Numbered from the stretch's first letter, positions 1 to 6,183 are shown. The stretch: DNA of 8,720 nt from a bacterium (GCA_017541565.1 JAFXYU010000050.1:1-8720); one strand, 5' to 3'. The notes: generated from the letters alone by a model not told the origin. A program made the numbers and translations.

Positions 1-1233
1 ATGCCTTTTGCAAAATTTCCCAATCTTTATCCTTGGGCTATGGATATTGTAAATTGGATTTTTTGTTTTTCCGCACTTGTTATTTTGTGGAAAAATGCAC
101 CGTTTAATAATTTTACAAAAATATGTATAACATTTTCAGTGCCGTTTTTGCAGATATATGCGGTTTATCCCAGATGTTACAGCATAGGAATCCTTTTTCT
201 TTTTATTGCAATGTGCATGTATAAAAATCGCGCGGAACATCCGTATAAATATGTGACGGTTCTTACTTTAGCGGCAAATACAAATGTGCTGGCGTTATTT
301 GCTGCCGCAATTTTAGGAATTATGTTTGTTTTTGAAAATATACACAGCCACAAATTTGTTTCAAAAGACGATAAAAAGTTTTCTCTGTTTTTGTTAACAG
401 TAGTTATATTAAATTTGGTACTGTTTTTCTTTCAATTTCACAACACAAGTTTGCCGGATTATGAAATACATACTTTAATAAAAGCAAGAGAAAATATAAG
501 GGCATATTTCGGGCAGACGGATGAATTAAATCTTTTTGAATACTTGAAAATCGTTCTTTTATGGGTAGGAACAGCATTATTTCCGATAATGTTTTGGAAA
601 AATAAACAGGCATTTACGTTTTTTGTTTCGTCGGAGATTATATCACTTTTGTTTTTTACTTTTGTGTATGGTGCAAGATATTATCATACCTGTTTTTTAT
701 TCATTTTTGCAATAATGGCATTTTGGATGCTGAAATCGGATGAAAATTTTTCCGAAAGATTCATGTGGAAAACCGTAGTGTTTGCAATTCTCTGTGTAAA
801 TATGTTGTTTGTTCGTGTCCACCACCTGCCCGCATATATGAATACGGCAGTCGGACCTATAATCGAATCTCCGGAACTGATTGAAGGAGAATTGTATTCA
901 AACTATACTCCGATAGAACTTTCTGTTGTACTTCCGTATTTGGCAAAAAGGGGGCAAACAATTCATGATATGCTAGGTCGGGATTTAAACTCTTATAAAG
1001 CGTTAATGCTTTATTTTACAAAAGAGGCAAAGACCATGGCTCCGGACAGTTTTGCAGAAATCCTTGATAAAGATAAGAGAAATTTTATTATCTTAGACGG
1101 AATATTTAAGGATGATTATATAAAAGGTAAAAAATATAAATTTGATGTGGTTCTATTTAAGTCGCATCAGGAAGATAAGAACACGGTGAAGTTTAATATA
1201 TACGAAGTTAAGAATATTCAAAAAATAAATTAG
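1..1233 (+). CDS. GT-C/GT39-type membrane glycosyltransferase-like protein, 3' part
   Basis: Seen: 410 residues are readable to a TAG stop. Hydrophobic segments lie at roughly residues 15-31, 41-56, 60-74, 84-111, 127-144, 181-198, 206-223, 229-243 and 257-271, followed by a soluble C-terminal domain (about 275-410). The stretch at residues 55-75 (VYPRCYSIGILFLF) and the N-T-N at 93-95 after a Tyr/Leu-rich segment resemble the 'R-x-Y-x-L ... NTN' pattern I associate with bacterial GT-C membrane glycosyltransferases (GT39-like), which use polyprenyl-linked sugars on the outer face of the inner membrane. The catalytic acidic residue normally found in the first periplasmic loop is absent. The first Met sits inside a 'P-F-A-K' segment that in this family usually follows an earlier helix, so the true start is probably upstream of the window and this is a fragment. 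No ribosome-binding site can be judged at position 1. Substrate is unknown; a non-enzymatic polytopic protein is the alternative. Confidence 0.62.
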   Translation: MPFAKFPNLYPWAMDIVNWIFCFSALVILWKNAPFNNFTKICITFSVPFLQIYAVYPRCYSIGILFLFIAMCMYKNRAEHPYKYVTVLTLAANTNVLALFAAAILGIMFVFENIHSHKFVSKDDKKFSLFLLTVVILNLVLFFFQFHNTSLPDYEIHTLIKARENIRAYFGQTDELNLFEYLKIVLLWVGTALFPIMFWKNKQAFTFFVSSEIISLLFFTFVYGARYYHTCFLFIFAIMAFWMLKSDENFSERFMWKTVVFAILCVNMLFVRVHHLPAYMNTAVGPIIESPELIEGELYSNYTPIELSVVLPYLAKRGQTIHDMLGRDLNSYKALMLYFTKEAKTMAPDSFAEILDKDKRNFIILDGIFKDDYIKGKKYKFDVVLFKSHQEDKNTVKFNIYEVKNIQKIN

Positions 1234-1244
1234 ACTTATTTTTT
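1220..1244. terminator. AT-only inverted repeat between convergent stops, possible weak bidirectional terminator
   Basis: AAAAAATAA at 1220-1228 and TTATTTTTT at 1236-1244 form a perfect 9-bp inverted repeat around a 7-nt loop. It spans both stop codons of the convergent genes. Each strand ends the stem with a run of T, as a bidirectional terminator would, but the stem has no G:C pair and would be weak. Confidence 0.3.
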
Positions 1245-2138
1245 CCCGAACATTCTCTCATCAACACGTTCTTCAAACTGTTTAAAAATATCATTTCCTA
1301 CGAGTTGCTCTAATTGAGAGCGTTTTTCAAAAAAGTCGCCTCTGGCTTTTACTTGTTCATCAAGCGCTTCACGGTAAAAAGTATCGGTTATTAAAAGAAC
1401 TTCTCTTGACGATTTTTGTGCGCGCCTGTAGTTTTCTTCCCGTTCTTTTACCATTTTTGATGTCATATCAAAACGAAGTCTTGAAGTCATATAGTCATAA
1501 TATTTATCAACAACTTTTTGCTGGAGTTCGTCAACTTTTCTCACCAATATAATCATATCCGCATCATTAACCTGCGAATATTTATAATTTAACGCTTTGT
1601 CGTCTTGTGACATAATTCCCAAAGTATTTCCGCCGATAAGTGCGGCACTCGCCATTATCGGGTTTCCGGTTCCTGCGCCTAAAAATGTGGACATTCCGGC
1701 AATCGTTGTTAGAACTTTTTTTACTGTTCCCGTATCCGGCTTATCTTTTTCGGGGTTTGCAAGTTTGTATATGGCGAATTTTATCGTATCGCTGTTTGTT
1801 GCTGCACCTTGCCAAAGTAGCGATAAATCTTCCTGCATGTCGTTATAATCCATTTCAATGGCGGAAGATACTTCCATAGCCATCTTTTTTATGCTCAAGT
1901 CTGCATAAGTAGGGTTTTCGTTTCTTCTGTCTTCGACCAGAACAGGTTTTGTTTCAAATTTTGGGGTACTCAGGTCGATTTGGTTGTTTGATTCATATTT
2001 TGTTTCGGGAGAATCGGTTGTTCCGAGTCTGTAAAACATATCTTTAGGTGCTGAAATCGGGTCAATTTTTGCAGCATAAGATGCTGTTGTGATTGTAGAA
2101 AGAAGTAAAATTGCGATTATTTTATTTTTTATCGTCAT
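1236..2138 (-). CDS. Exported protein with LWQG signature and TolC-like helical C-terminus (paralog A)
   Basis: The 300-residue product starts with a Sec signal peptide (MTIKNKIIAILLLSTITTASYAA, h-region 7-18, likely cut near SYA-A or YAA-K). I chose the ATG at 2138 because GGAG lies 6 nt upstream and the signal peptide then starts correctly; an in-frame Met 17 codons earlier would put a basic tail before it. Residues 104-130 (DLSLLWQG...FAIYKLANPE) match the upstream neighbour at 15 of 27 positions, so the two are paralogs. Residues 140-175 are small and Gly/Ala-rich, possibly a hydrophobic hairpin. Residues 192-290 are predicted long helix with the pattern YYDY...L...NYRRAQK...FYREAL...LEQLVG, which recalls the helical repeats of TolC-type outer membrane factors, although no beta-barrel strands and no full-length TolC are present. 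Likely periplasmic or envelope-bound. Function unknown; translation is probably coupled to the upstream gene. Confidence 0.75.
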   Translation of the reverse strand: MTIKNKIIAILLLSTITTASYAAKIDPISAPKDMFYRLGTTDSPETKYESNNQIDLSTPKFETKPVLVEDRRNENPTYADLSIKKMAMEVSSAIEMDYNDMQEDLSLLWQGAATNSDTIKFAIYKLANPEKDKPDTGTVKKVLTTIAGMSTFLGAGTGNPIMASAALIGGNTLGIMSQDDKALNYKYSQVNDADMIILVRKVDELQQKVVDKYYDYMTSRLRFDMTSKMVKEREENYRRAQKSSREVLLITDTFYREALDEQVKARGDFFEKRSQLEQLVGNDIFKQFEERVDERMFGKK

Positions 2139-2979
2139 TTTTTTCTCCTTTCTTTTCTGTTTCTTTGTAGAGAACCGAGTCAAAATCATATTGGTATAAA
2201 TCTAAAGAATCAACCGCCTTTTTGCCGGCAAGTCTTTGAAGTTGAATGTGATATTTTTTTGCGGATTGTTCAAGGTTAAACTCTTGAATCCTCATACCGT
2301 CATAGAGTGAAGAAGATATGGCAATTTCAAGGGTGTCACCTCCGCGAAGCGCTTTTGAATAATTTTTGCTGTAAAGAATCATTTTTGCACGGGTGTCTTT
2401 GAGAAGACTCAGGGTGTTTTTATAATTGTAATAAGAACTTATGAGTGTATCTTGTAAATTCTCAATCATTCCCGCAAGTTCAATCAATTCTGTATCAGTA
2501 AGCGGAGTTTCTTTGGGGAGTTCTTTTTTGTTTATAAGTCCTTGTACAAGTCTTCCGGCAGAAAAAGCGGAGGCTTGAACACCATAATTTGCTCCAACCA
2601 ATGAAGGTACAAATGATGCTCCGGAAATTATCGCAGACAAGGTTTTTGCCATAAGAGAAGAATGTATCCTTCTTTGTGATTCCGGAGTCGCAAGTTTTTT
2701 GAGTGCAAATTCTATTACCTGATTATTTTCGACCGTACCTTGCCATAATCTTTCCAAATCTTTAAGGTCGTGTTCTTTTTGCTGATCAATAAGATTTGAG
2801 ATATCTTCGGAACTGTTTATAAGGAGCGAACCCTCCAAGACTTTTGTCTGTGTATTCAGTTCATATTTGGGTTTTTCTATTTCGTCTTTGTTGAGTGTAA
2901 CAGTATTGCCTCCGATTCCGTAGGCAGTCTGAGTGAGGTATAGTGCAAATATTAAAAATACTCCCGTAAACTTCTTCAT
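2122..2979 (-). CDS. Exported protein with LWQG signature and TolC-like helical C-terminus (paralog B)
   Basis: The 285-residue product begins with a signal peptide (MKKFTGVFLIFALYLTQTAYG, probable cut after Gly21). Residues 74-100 (DLERLWQG...FALKKLATPE) carry the signature shared with the downstream gene. Residues 110-150 form a small-residue hydrophobic stretch (AIISGASFVPSLVGANYGVQASAF). Residues 163-255 are helical with YYNYKNTL, NYSKALRGGDTLEIA, SLYDGMRIQEFNLEQ and LQRLAG in order; the Gly-Gly-Asp after an aligned Tyr/Ala helix and the closing L-x-x-L-A-G resemble half of a TolC-like repeat. The tail (271-285) is highly charged (EKKGEKNDDKK). The last 17 bp overlap the start of paralog A. 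No clear Shine-Dalgarno precedes the ATG, so the message may be nearly leaderless (see the promoter entry). A role in the envelope is inferred; no precise function is recognised. Confidence 0.75.
   Translation of the reverse strand: MKKFTGVFLIFALYLTQTAYGIGGNTVTLNKDEIEKPKYELNTQTKVLEGSLLINSSEDISNLIDQQKEHDLKDLERLWQGTVENNQVIEFALKKLATPESQRRIHSSLMAKTLSAIISGASFVPSLVGANYGVQASAFSAGRLVQGLINKKELPKETPLTDTELIELAGMIENLQDTLISSYYNYKNTLSLLKDTRAKMILYSKNYSKALRGGDTLEIAISSSLYDGMRIQEFNLEQSAKKYHIQLQRLAGKKAVDSLDLYQYDFDSVLYKETEKKGEKNDDKK
2145..2152 (-). promoter_or_regulatory. Ribosome-binding site deciding the start of paralog A
   Basis: On the minus strand GAAAGGAG ends 6 nt before the ATG at 2138. It lies inside the last codons of the upstream gene, which fits translational coupling, and it rules out the earlier in-frame ATG as the main start. 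Confidence 0.75.
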
Positions 2980-2985
2980 AACATA

Positions 2986-3014
2986 CTTATACTCTAAAAG
3001 AAAATGTATAGCAA
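2986..3014 (-). promoter_or_regulatory. Candidate sigma-70 promoter for the paralog pair
   Basis: On the minus strand TTGCTA (3009-3014, -35) and TATAAG (2986-2991, -10) are separated by 17 bp. Initiation would fall at or within a few bases of the ATG at 2979, which would explain the missing Shine-Dalgarno. AT-rich sequence makes chance matches common. A second -10-like TATACA at 3005-3010 exists without a good -35. Confidence 0.35.
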
Positions 3015-3073
3015 ATTTAAAAATGAGAAATCTTTATACAGAATATTTTTGATGTAAAAAACTTGCCCCAATA

Positions 3074-3892
3074 TTATTTAACCAAATTGCTAAAATTGGT
3101 TGAATATTCAAAGTCACCCGTATGTTTTGCGAATTTTTGCCAGAAATTGTGTATAATTTCCGTGCCTTTTTGTGAGCATATGGCATTTTTTTCTGTTTCT
3201 GCAAGTAGTATTAATTCTTCTGTGCTCATATTTTTAACAATTTCTTCACCGATTTTTGCTTTTTTCTTATTAAAGAAATATCCCATTTTTTTGTATCCGT
3301 ATTGGAATATATAATCCATTTTGTCTTGCAGTTCCGGCGGATATAGAGGGGACATCCTTTTTGAATACAGTTCTGTAGCATACAGGCAATCACCCCTCAT
3401 CCCAATTTGCTCAATCTCATCTAATAAATTTTTAGGAAGAAGACGCATAAAAAAACCTTTTGGCTTTCTTTTTAACGTACAATATTCTCCCGAGGTGTTA
3501 TATGCAATAATCTTGCTGTATTTTTGAGTAATCATGGAGACAAAATCAGTTAAAGATAATGGTAATGCTCCAAGCTCATTATGTTGCGGATGACCGTGTA
3601 CAAATGTTGAGCCTTGCTCATGCAAAATCTTAGATGCGGCTTCGTTGCTTATAAGAAATGCATCTCCGTCAGCCTCACCAAGAATTCGTGTTCCCTTTAG
3701 TTCAACTCCGCGTTCAAACGGGTTTAAACTTTTTAGGGCAGCTAAAACACGATTTTTGGCATAAGTTTCCGCTGCTTCTGCGGTTTGAAAATTTATTATT
3801 CCGTTCGGCTGGATGTATCCTATGCCTTTCGGGTTAATGGTTTTTGGAAGAGTTTGTCTTAAAACAGACATTCCGCAACTAATCTTTGACAC
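3074..3892 (-). CDS. Hypothetical protein with JAB/JAMM-like H-x-H-P motif
   Basis: The 272-residue product has no signal peptide and is likely cytoplasmic. Start: GTG at 3892, with AGG 5 nt upstream; the next Met (residue 8) has no ribosome-binding site. Seen: residues 97-116 read FVHGHP...LPLSLTD, with His99, His101, Pro102, Ser113 and Asp116. It is preceded by a strand/helix region with candidate acidic partners (Glu61, Glu64, Glu73), and followed at 126-140 by KIIAYNTSGEYCTL, which looks like the 'v.n..G.....l' strand pair after the motif in JAMM/MPN and RadC-like domains. Known: JAMM proteins bind zinc through H-x-H...D and cut isopeptide bonds or small modifiers. The spacing from the second His to Asp is 15 residues here against about 11 in RadC/Rpn11, so the loop is longer and enzymatic identity is uncertain. 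The C-terminal region (150-272) is helical and charged. It follows the 89-residue gene by 31 bp and probably shares its transcript. Confidence 0.7.
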   Translation of the reverse strand: MSKISCGMSVLRQTLPKTINPKGIGYIQPNGIINFQTAEAAETYAKNRVLAALKSLNPFERGVELKGTRILGEADGDAFLISNEAASKILHEQGSTFVHGHPQHNELGALPLSLTDFVSMITQKYSKIIAYNTSGEYCTLKRKPKGFFMRLLPKNLLDEIEQIGMRGDCLYATELYSKRMSPLYPPELQDKMDYIFQYGYKKMGYFFNKKKAKIGEEIVKNMSTEELILLAETEKNAICSQKGTEIIHNFWQKFAKHTGDFEYSTNFSNLVK

Positions 3893-3923
3893 TTTTACCT
3901 AACCTTTATTGTAACTATAAATA

Positions 3924-4193
3924 TTAAAACCTGAGAATATTTTTTTTGACAAAATCCAAGAAATTTTGTTTCGATTTATCAAGAGTTTCTCCGATTTGTT
4001 TCCCTTTTTTGCTGAAAAAATCAAATAATATTTCTCCGTTGCCGTAATCTGTTTTTACCAATCTGGCGACACCTTTTCTGTACATAGGCGTTCTTCTGCC
4101 GTAATTGACGGTAGTTTCCAAAAAACCTTCACTGTTGATTACCTTTTTGATAACAGTTCCTGTTTTTGCAACATAATTTCTTGAAATAAACAT
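3924..4193 (-). CDS. Small basic hypothetical protein, 89 residues
   Basis: I do not recognise this protein. It starts at an ATG with GGAGG 4 nt upstream, a strong ribosome-binding site that supports it as a real gene. It has no signal peptide or membrane segment. Residues 1-60 are predicted mostly beta (VAKTGTVIKKVI, TTVNYGRRTPMYRKGVARLVKTDYGNGEILFDFF) and residues 64-89 form an amphipathic, Lys-rich helix (KQIGETLDKSKQNFLDFVKKNILRF). Net charge is positive. The Y/G/D-rich beta part is loosely reminiscent of the repeat region of the EF-hand gene upstream, but I cannot align them. It precedes the JAMM-like gene by 31 bp, so the two are likely co-transcribed. Confidence 0.65.
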   Translation of the reverse strand: MFISRNYVAKTGTVIKKVINSEGFLETTVNYGRRTPMYRKGVARLVKTDYGNGEILFDFFSKKGKQIGETLDKSKQNFLDFVKKNILRF

Positions 4194-4236
4194 TTTTCCT
4201 CCAATCTTACTCTATAAATTAATATATAAAACCCTT

Positions 4237-4274
4237 ACTCACCCCAACCCTCCCTAAGAAGGGAGGGAGTGAGT
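4237..4274. repeat. GC-rich REP-like palindrome
   Basis: CCCTCCCT (4248-4255) and AGGGAGGG (4260-4267) form a perfect 8-bp stem with an AAGA loop. ACTCAC (4237-4242) and GTGAGT (4269-4274) extend it after a bulge (CCCAA on one side, A on the other). It is strikingly G/C-rich against its AT-rich surroundings. The CTCACCCCAACCCTCCCT-type arm resembles dispersed REP-like sequences seen in many bacteria (from memory). It lies between the EF-hand gene and the small 89-residue gene and could act as a terminator on the minus strand, where the outer arm is followed closely by TTTT. Confidence 0.6.
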
Positions 4275-4368
4275 TAATTTTGTTATATTTAAATTTAGGA
4301 TGCATTCCTTCCATTGATAGGGAGTATGTGGAATGTTATCTTTTTATTACAAATCGAACCGGCGTTGG

Positions 4369-5343
4369 CTATTTTTGCCTGTTCCAAATAGTATCGTTTT
4401 TGATAACATCACCTTCGCTGTTGCGTTTAGGTATTACCGTATATTGAAGAATATCGTTTGAGTCAAAATGTTTTTCGCTTATTGTATTTTCATTTTTGTC
4501 TTCTAATGTGACAGTTTTACCTGTTTTTTCTCCGTACTTGCCTCTATCAGTACGTTCAATTGTTGTTGAGCCGTCCTTATTGCTTGTATAAATCGAACTA
4601 ACGCTGTATCCGTCATCTAGATAATAAGTTGCTTTCAATTCTTTACCTGTTTTGATATCAGATTCTGTTACCCAACTCCTGCGTCCATTATCGTGATATC
4701 CGGTTTCATAGAATTTTCCATCAGCATGATATCCATCATATCTTCTGCTTCCGTCAGGATTGTATGTGATATAATCTCTGAAATGGTTTGTTTTATCATC
4801 TAAAAGATATGTATATCTTCGTATTTTTCCGGTTTTTGCATCAAACTCGTCATACCTTTCCATGTTTTTCTTTGCTTTATCAGAGTAATATCTAATTTCT
4901 GCAATATTATTAGTATTTAAAGCATATAATGTATCCGCAGCCTGAATACCGAATTCACCGATTTTCGGGGCTTTGTATACTGTTTTTGATTCAGATTTAA
5001 CTGTTTTTGTCTGAGGTTTGCCTGATGGATACTTAACCGCTTTGATTGTACCTTGAGGAGCATATTTAAGAGCCTTCAAATCACCTTTTAAAACGGTTTC
5101 TTTTCTTGTTCCGTCAGCATATTTTGTCCAAAGTGAAACTCCTTCCTTTCCGTGGTCGGAAATCGCTGTTGCATTAAATACCGCTGCTTCTCTTTTTGAA
5201 AACACCTTGTTTCCGTCACTATCAAACACCGCCGCCATTTTCTTCTGCATAGCAGTCGCTTTCGGTGAATTAACAACCTCCTGAAGTGTCATACCCTCTT
5301 TTACCGTAAACGTCCTCGTTGTTACTTTTACTTCTCCTGTCAT
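4369..5343 (-). CDS. EF-hand-loop protein with C-terminal MORN/YD-like repeats
   Basis: The start is the ATG at 5343, with AAAGGAGG 5 nt upstream; an in-frame ATG 33 codons earlier has no such site and adds an implausible Lys-rich leader. The product is 324 residues. Residues 41-52 (DSDGNKVFSKRE) fit the canonical 12-residue EF-hand calcium loop exactly (Asp1, Asp3, Asn5, Ser9, Glu12) and are flanked by helices (AMQKKMAAVF and AAVFNATA). Residues 68-115 continue as a beta/Lys-rich linker (WTKYADGTRKETV...). Residues 148-300 are short beta repeats with turns such as NPDGS, HADGK, HDNGR and NKDGS. Two blocks beginning DAKTGK (168) and DIKTGK (229), both followed by a tyrosine-rich strand and L-D-D, suggest a 61-residue duplication. 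This recalls MORN_2/YwqK-like or YD-type repeats, which usually serve as scaffolds or toxin-associated proteins. No signal peptide is seen. Function unknown; calcium binding is inferred from the loop only. Confidence 0.72.
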   Translation of the reverse strand: MTGEVKVTTRTFTVKEGMTLQEVVNSPKATAMQKKMAAVFDSDGNKVFSKREAAVFNATAISDHGKEGVSLWTKYADGTRKETVLKGDLKALKYAPQGTIKAVKYPSGKPQTKTVKSESKTVYKAPKIGEFGIQAADTLYALNTNNIAEIRYYSDKAKKNMERYDEFDAKTGKIRRYTYLLDDKTNHFRDYITYNPDGSRRYDGYHADGKFYETGYHDNGRRSWVTESDIKTGKELKATYYLDDGYSVSSIYTSNKDGSTTIERTDRGKYGEKTGKTVTLEDKNENTISEKHFDSNDILQYTVIPKRNSEGDVIKNDTIWNRQK

Positions 5344-5348
5344 AATAT

Positions 5349-5356
5349 CCTCCTTT
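5349..5356 (-). promoter_or_regulatory. Strong ribosome-binding site deciding the start of the EF-hand gene
   Basis: AAAGGAGG on the minus strand lies 5 nt upstream of the ATG at 5343, so the longer reading from 5442 is most likely untranslated leader. Confidence 0.8.
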
Positions 5357-5467
5357 TTTGTGTTTATTTTTTGCTTATGTATTAATAAAGTATTTTTCTT
5401 TTTTAAAATTGCTAAAAAATACGACGCAAAAAGACTAAACAAATCAAAATACAGTCAGGTAGCGCCA

Positions 5468-5504
5468 TTTTCGGTTTACAAAACTTAATATATGATGATA
5501 TCAA
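5468..5504 (+). promoter_or_regulatory. Candidate promoter of the XRE gene with overlapping palindrome
   Basis: Two overlapping arrangements are visible: TTTTCG (5468-5473) with TATGAT (5491-5496), spacer 17; and TTTACA (5475-5480) with TATCAA (5499-5504), spacer 18. The perfect 8-bp palindrome TGATATCA (5496-5503) overlaps the -10 region and would be well placed as an operator for the XRE protein or another dimeric regulator. This is inference; an 8-bp palindrome can arise by chance. Confidence 0.35.
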
Positions 5505-5550
5505 ACGTCAGATTTTTATGCTAAACAGACGTAAAACAAAGGTATTTGTT

Positions 5551-5883
5551 ATGAATATTAAAAATTTGCTTGGCGAAAAAGTTAAACGATTAAGAAAAAT
5601 GCGCGGTTTTACACAGGAACAATTTGCTGAAATGATTGACATTACTCCGCGCAACTTATGCAGAATTGAATCCGGAGAAAACTTTGTAACCTCGGAAACG
5701 TTAGATAAAATATTGAATGCGCTTAACGTGCCGGCTGACGTTTTGTTTTCCTATGAACATTTAAAGAATGAAAAAGAAATACTTGCCGAAATTTATACAT
5801 TTATTGATAAAATAAAATCAGACTCAAAGCTGTTGGAAAAAGCTCATCGCATGCTGCGATTTATGGCGGAAGACGAATTTTAA
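5551..5883 (+). CDS. XRE-family helix-turn-helix transcriptional regulator
   Basis: The 110-residue product has a Cro/CI-type helix-turn-helix at about residues 8-67: LGEKVKRLRKMRGFTQEQFAEMIDITPRNLCRIESGENFVTSETLDKILNALNV. The T-Q-E-Q-F-A turn and R-I-E-S-G recognition-end motif are diagnostic. Residues 70-110 form an acidic/leucine helix, perhaps for dimerisation. Start: ATG at 5551 with AAAGG 8 nt upstream; the in-frame ATG at 5518 has no ribosome-binding site. No ligand-binding or protease domain is attached, so it is a minimal DNA-binding regulator. It is transcribed away from the EF-hand gene across a 207-bp gap and is followed by the palindromic repeats. It may repress itself or the divergent gene; the target is not known. 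Confidence 0.9.
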   Translation: MNIKNLLGEKVKRLRKMRGFTQEQFAEMIDITPRNLCRIESGENFVTSETLDKILNALNVPADVLFSYEHLKNEKEILAEIYTFIDKIKSDSKLLEKAHRMLRFMAEDEF

Positions 5884-5930
5884 AATTAAGTAATTATATA
5901 ATCAATAATATTATAGATACAATAATTCTG

Positions 5931-6017
5931 TCATTCTGAGCGTAAGCGAAGAATCGCTATAACTTTTTTAAGTTAAAGAGATTCTTCGTGCCTAAATAAC
6001 TATCGCACTCAGAATGA
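5931..6017. repeat. Nested palindromic repeat element, intact copy
   Basis: Three nested perfect inverted repeats are visible: TCATTCTGAG (5931-5940) with CTCAGAATGA (6008-6017); CGAAGAATC (5947-5955) with GATTCTTCG (5980-5988); and TAACTT (5960-5965) with AAGTTA (5970-5975). The element would fold into a long imperfect hairpin of about 87 nt. It is non-coding, has no transposase, and resembles the TCATTCTGAGCG...GAAGAATC dispersed repeats that I recall from many bacterial genomes (unverified), so a REP/MITE-like element is likely. Confidence 0.7.
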
Positions 6018-6027
6018 TGAAATATTC

Positions 6028-6128
6028 CGTCATCTTGCGAATAACAACCATTTAAGTCCGAAAGATCTTTAAAACTAAAAAAATTAAAGGGATTCTTAGG
6101 GGTTCGAAAATAATTTTCCTCAAGACGA
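6028..6128. repeat. Degenerate second palindromic repeat element
   Basis: Immediately after the intact element, CGTCATCTTGCG (6028-6039) and CCTCAAGACGA (6119-6128 region) form an imperfect outer inverted repeat. Inner CTTTAA and TTAAAG arms flank an A-rich loop, and TTAAAGGGATTCTTAGG (about 6084-6100) parallels TTAAAGAGATTCTTCG of the first element. This suggests a decayed related copy, or a tandem insertion. Alignment was done by eye. Confidence 0.45.
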
Positions 6129-6153
6129 TACCTTTATATTAAAAAACTAGAAT

Positions 6154-6183
6154 TTGAAATCTTAAAACTTCATGTGGTATACT
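6154..6183 (+). promoter_or_regulatory. Promoter of the TSCPD-dehydrogenase unit, extended -10
   Basis: TTGAAA (6154-6159) and TATACT (6178-6183) match the sigma-70 -35 and -10 boxes at 5 of 6 positions each, with an 18-bp spacer; TGG directly before the -10 gives an extended -10. Initiation would be near 6190. The leader contains a small hairpin GGGT-TTT-ACCC (6194-6204), whose significance is unclear. Confidence 0.6.

Noticed and set aside
1597..1879. Plus-strand open frames opposite paralog A, and similar ones opposite argS, the dehydrogenase and the JAMM-like gene
   Set aside because: They lie antisense to convincing genes, lack ribosome-binding sites and show no recognisable protein features.
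3080..3101. AACCAA/TTGGTT hairpin at the end of the JAMM-like gene as a terminator
   Set aside because: Only 6 bp, lies in coding sequence, and the following T run is about 20 nt away.
4303..4335. CATTCC/GGAATG inverted repeat downstream of the EF-hand gene
   Set aside because: 6-bp arms with a long loop and no T run; expected by chance in this length of sequence.
5344..5442. 33-codon N-terminal extension of the EF-hand gene
   Set aside because: No ribosome-binding site at the upstream ATG, whereas AAAGGAGG sits directly before the ATG at 5343; the extension looks like untranslated leader.
5518..5550. 11-codon extension of the XRE gene
   Set aside because: No Shine-Dalgarno before 5518; AAAGG precedes the ATG at 5551 at good spacing and the domain begins right after it.
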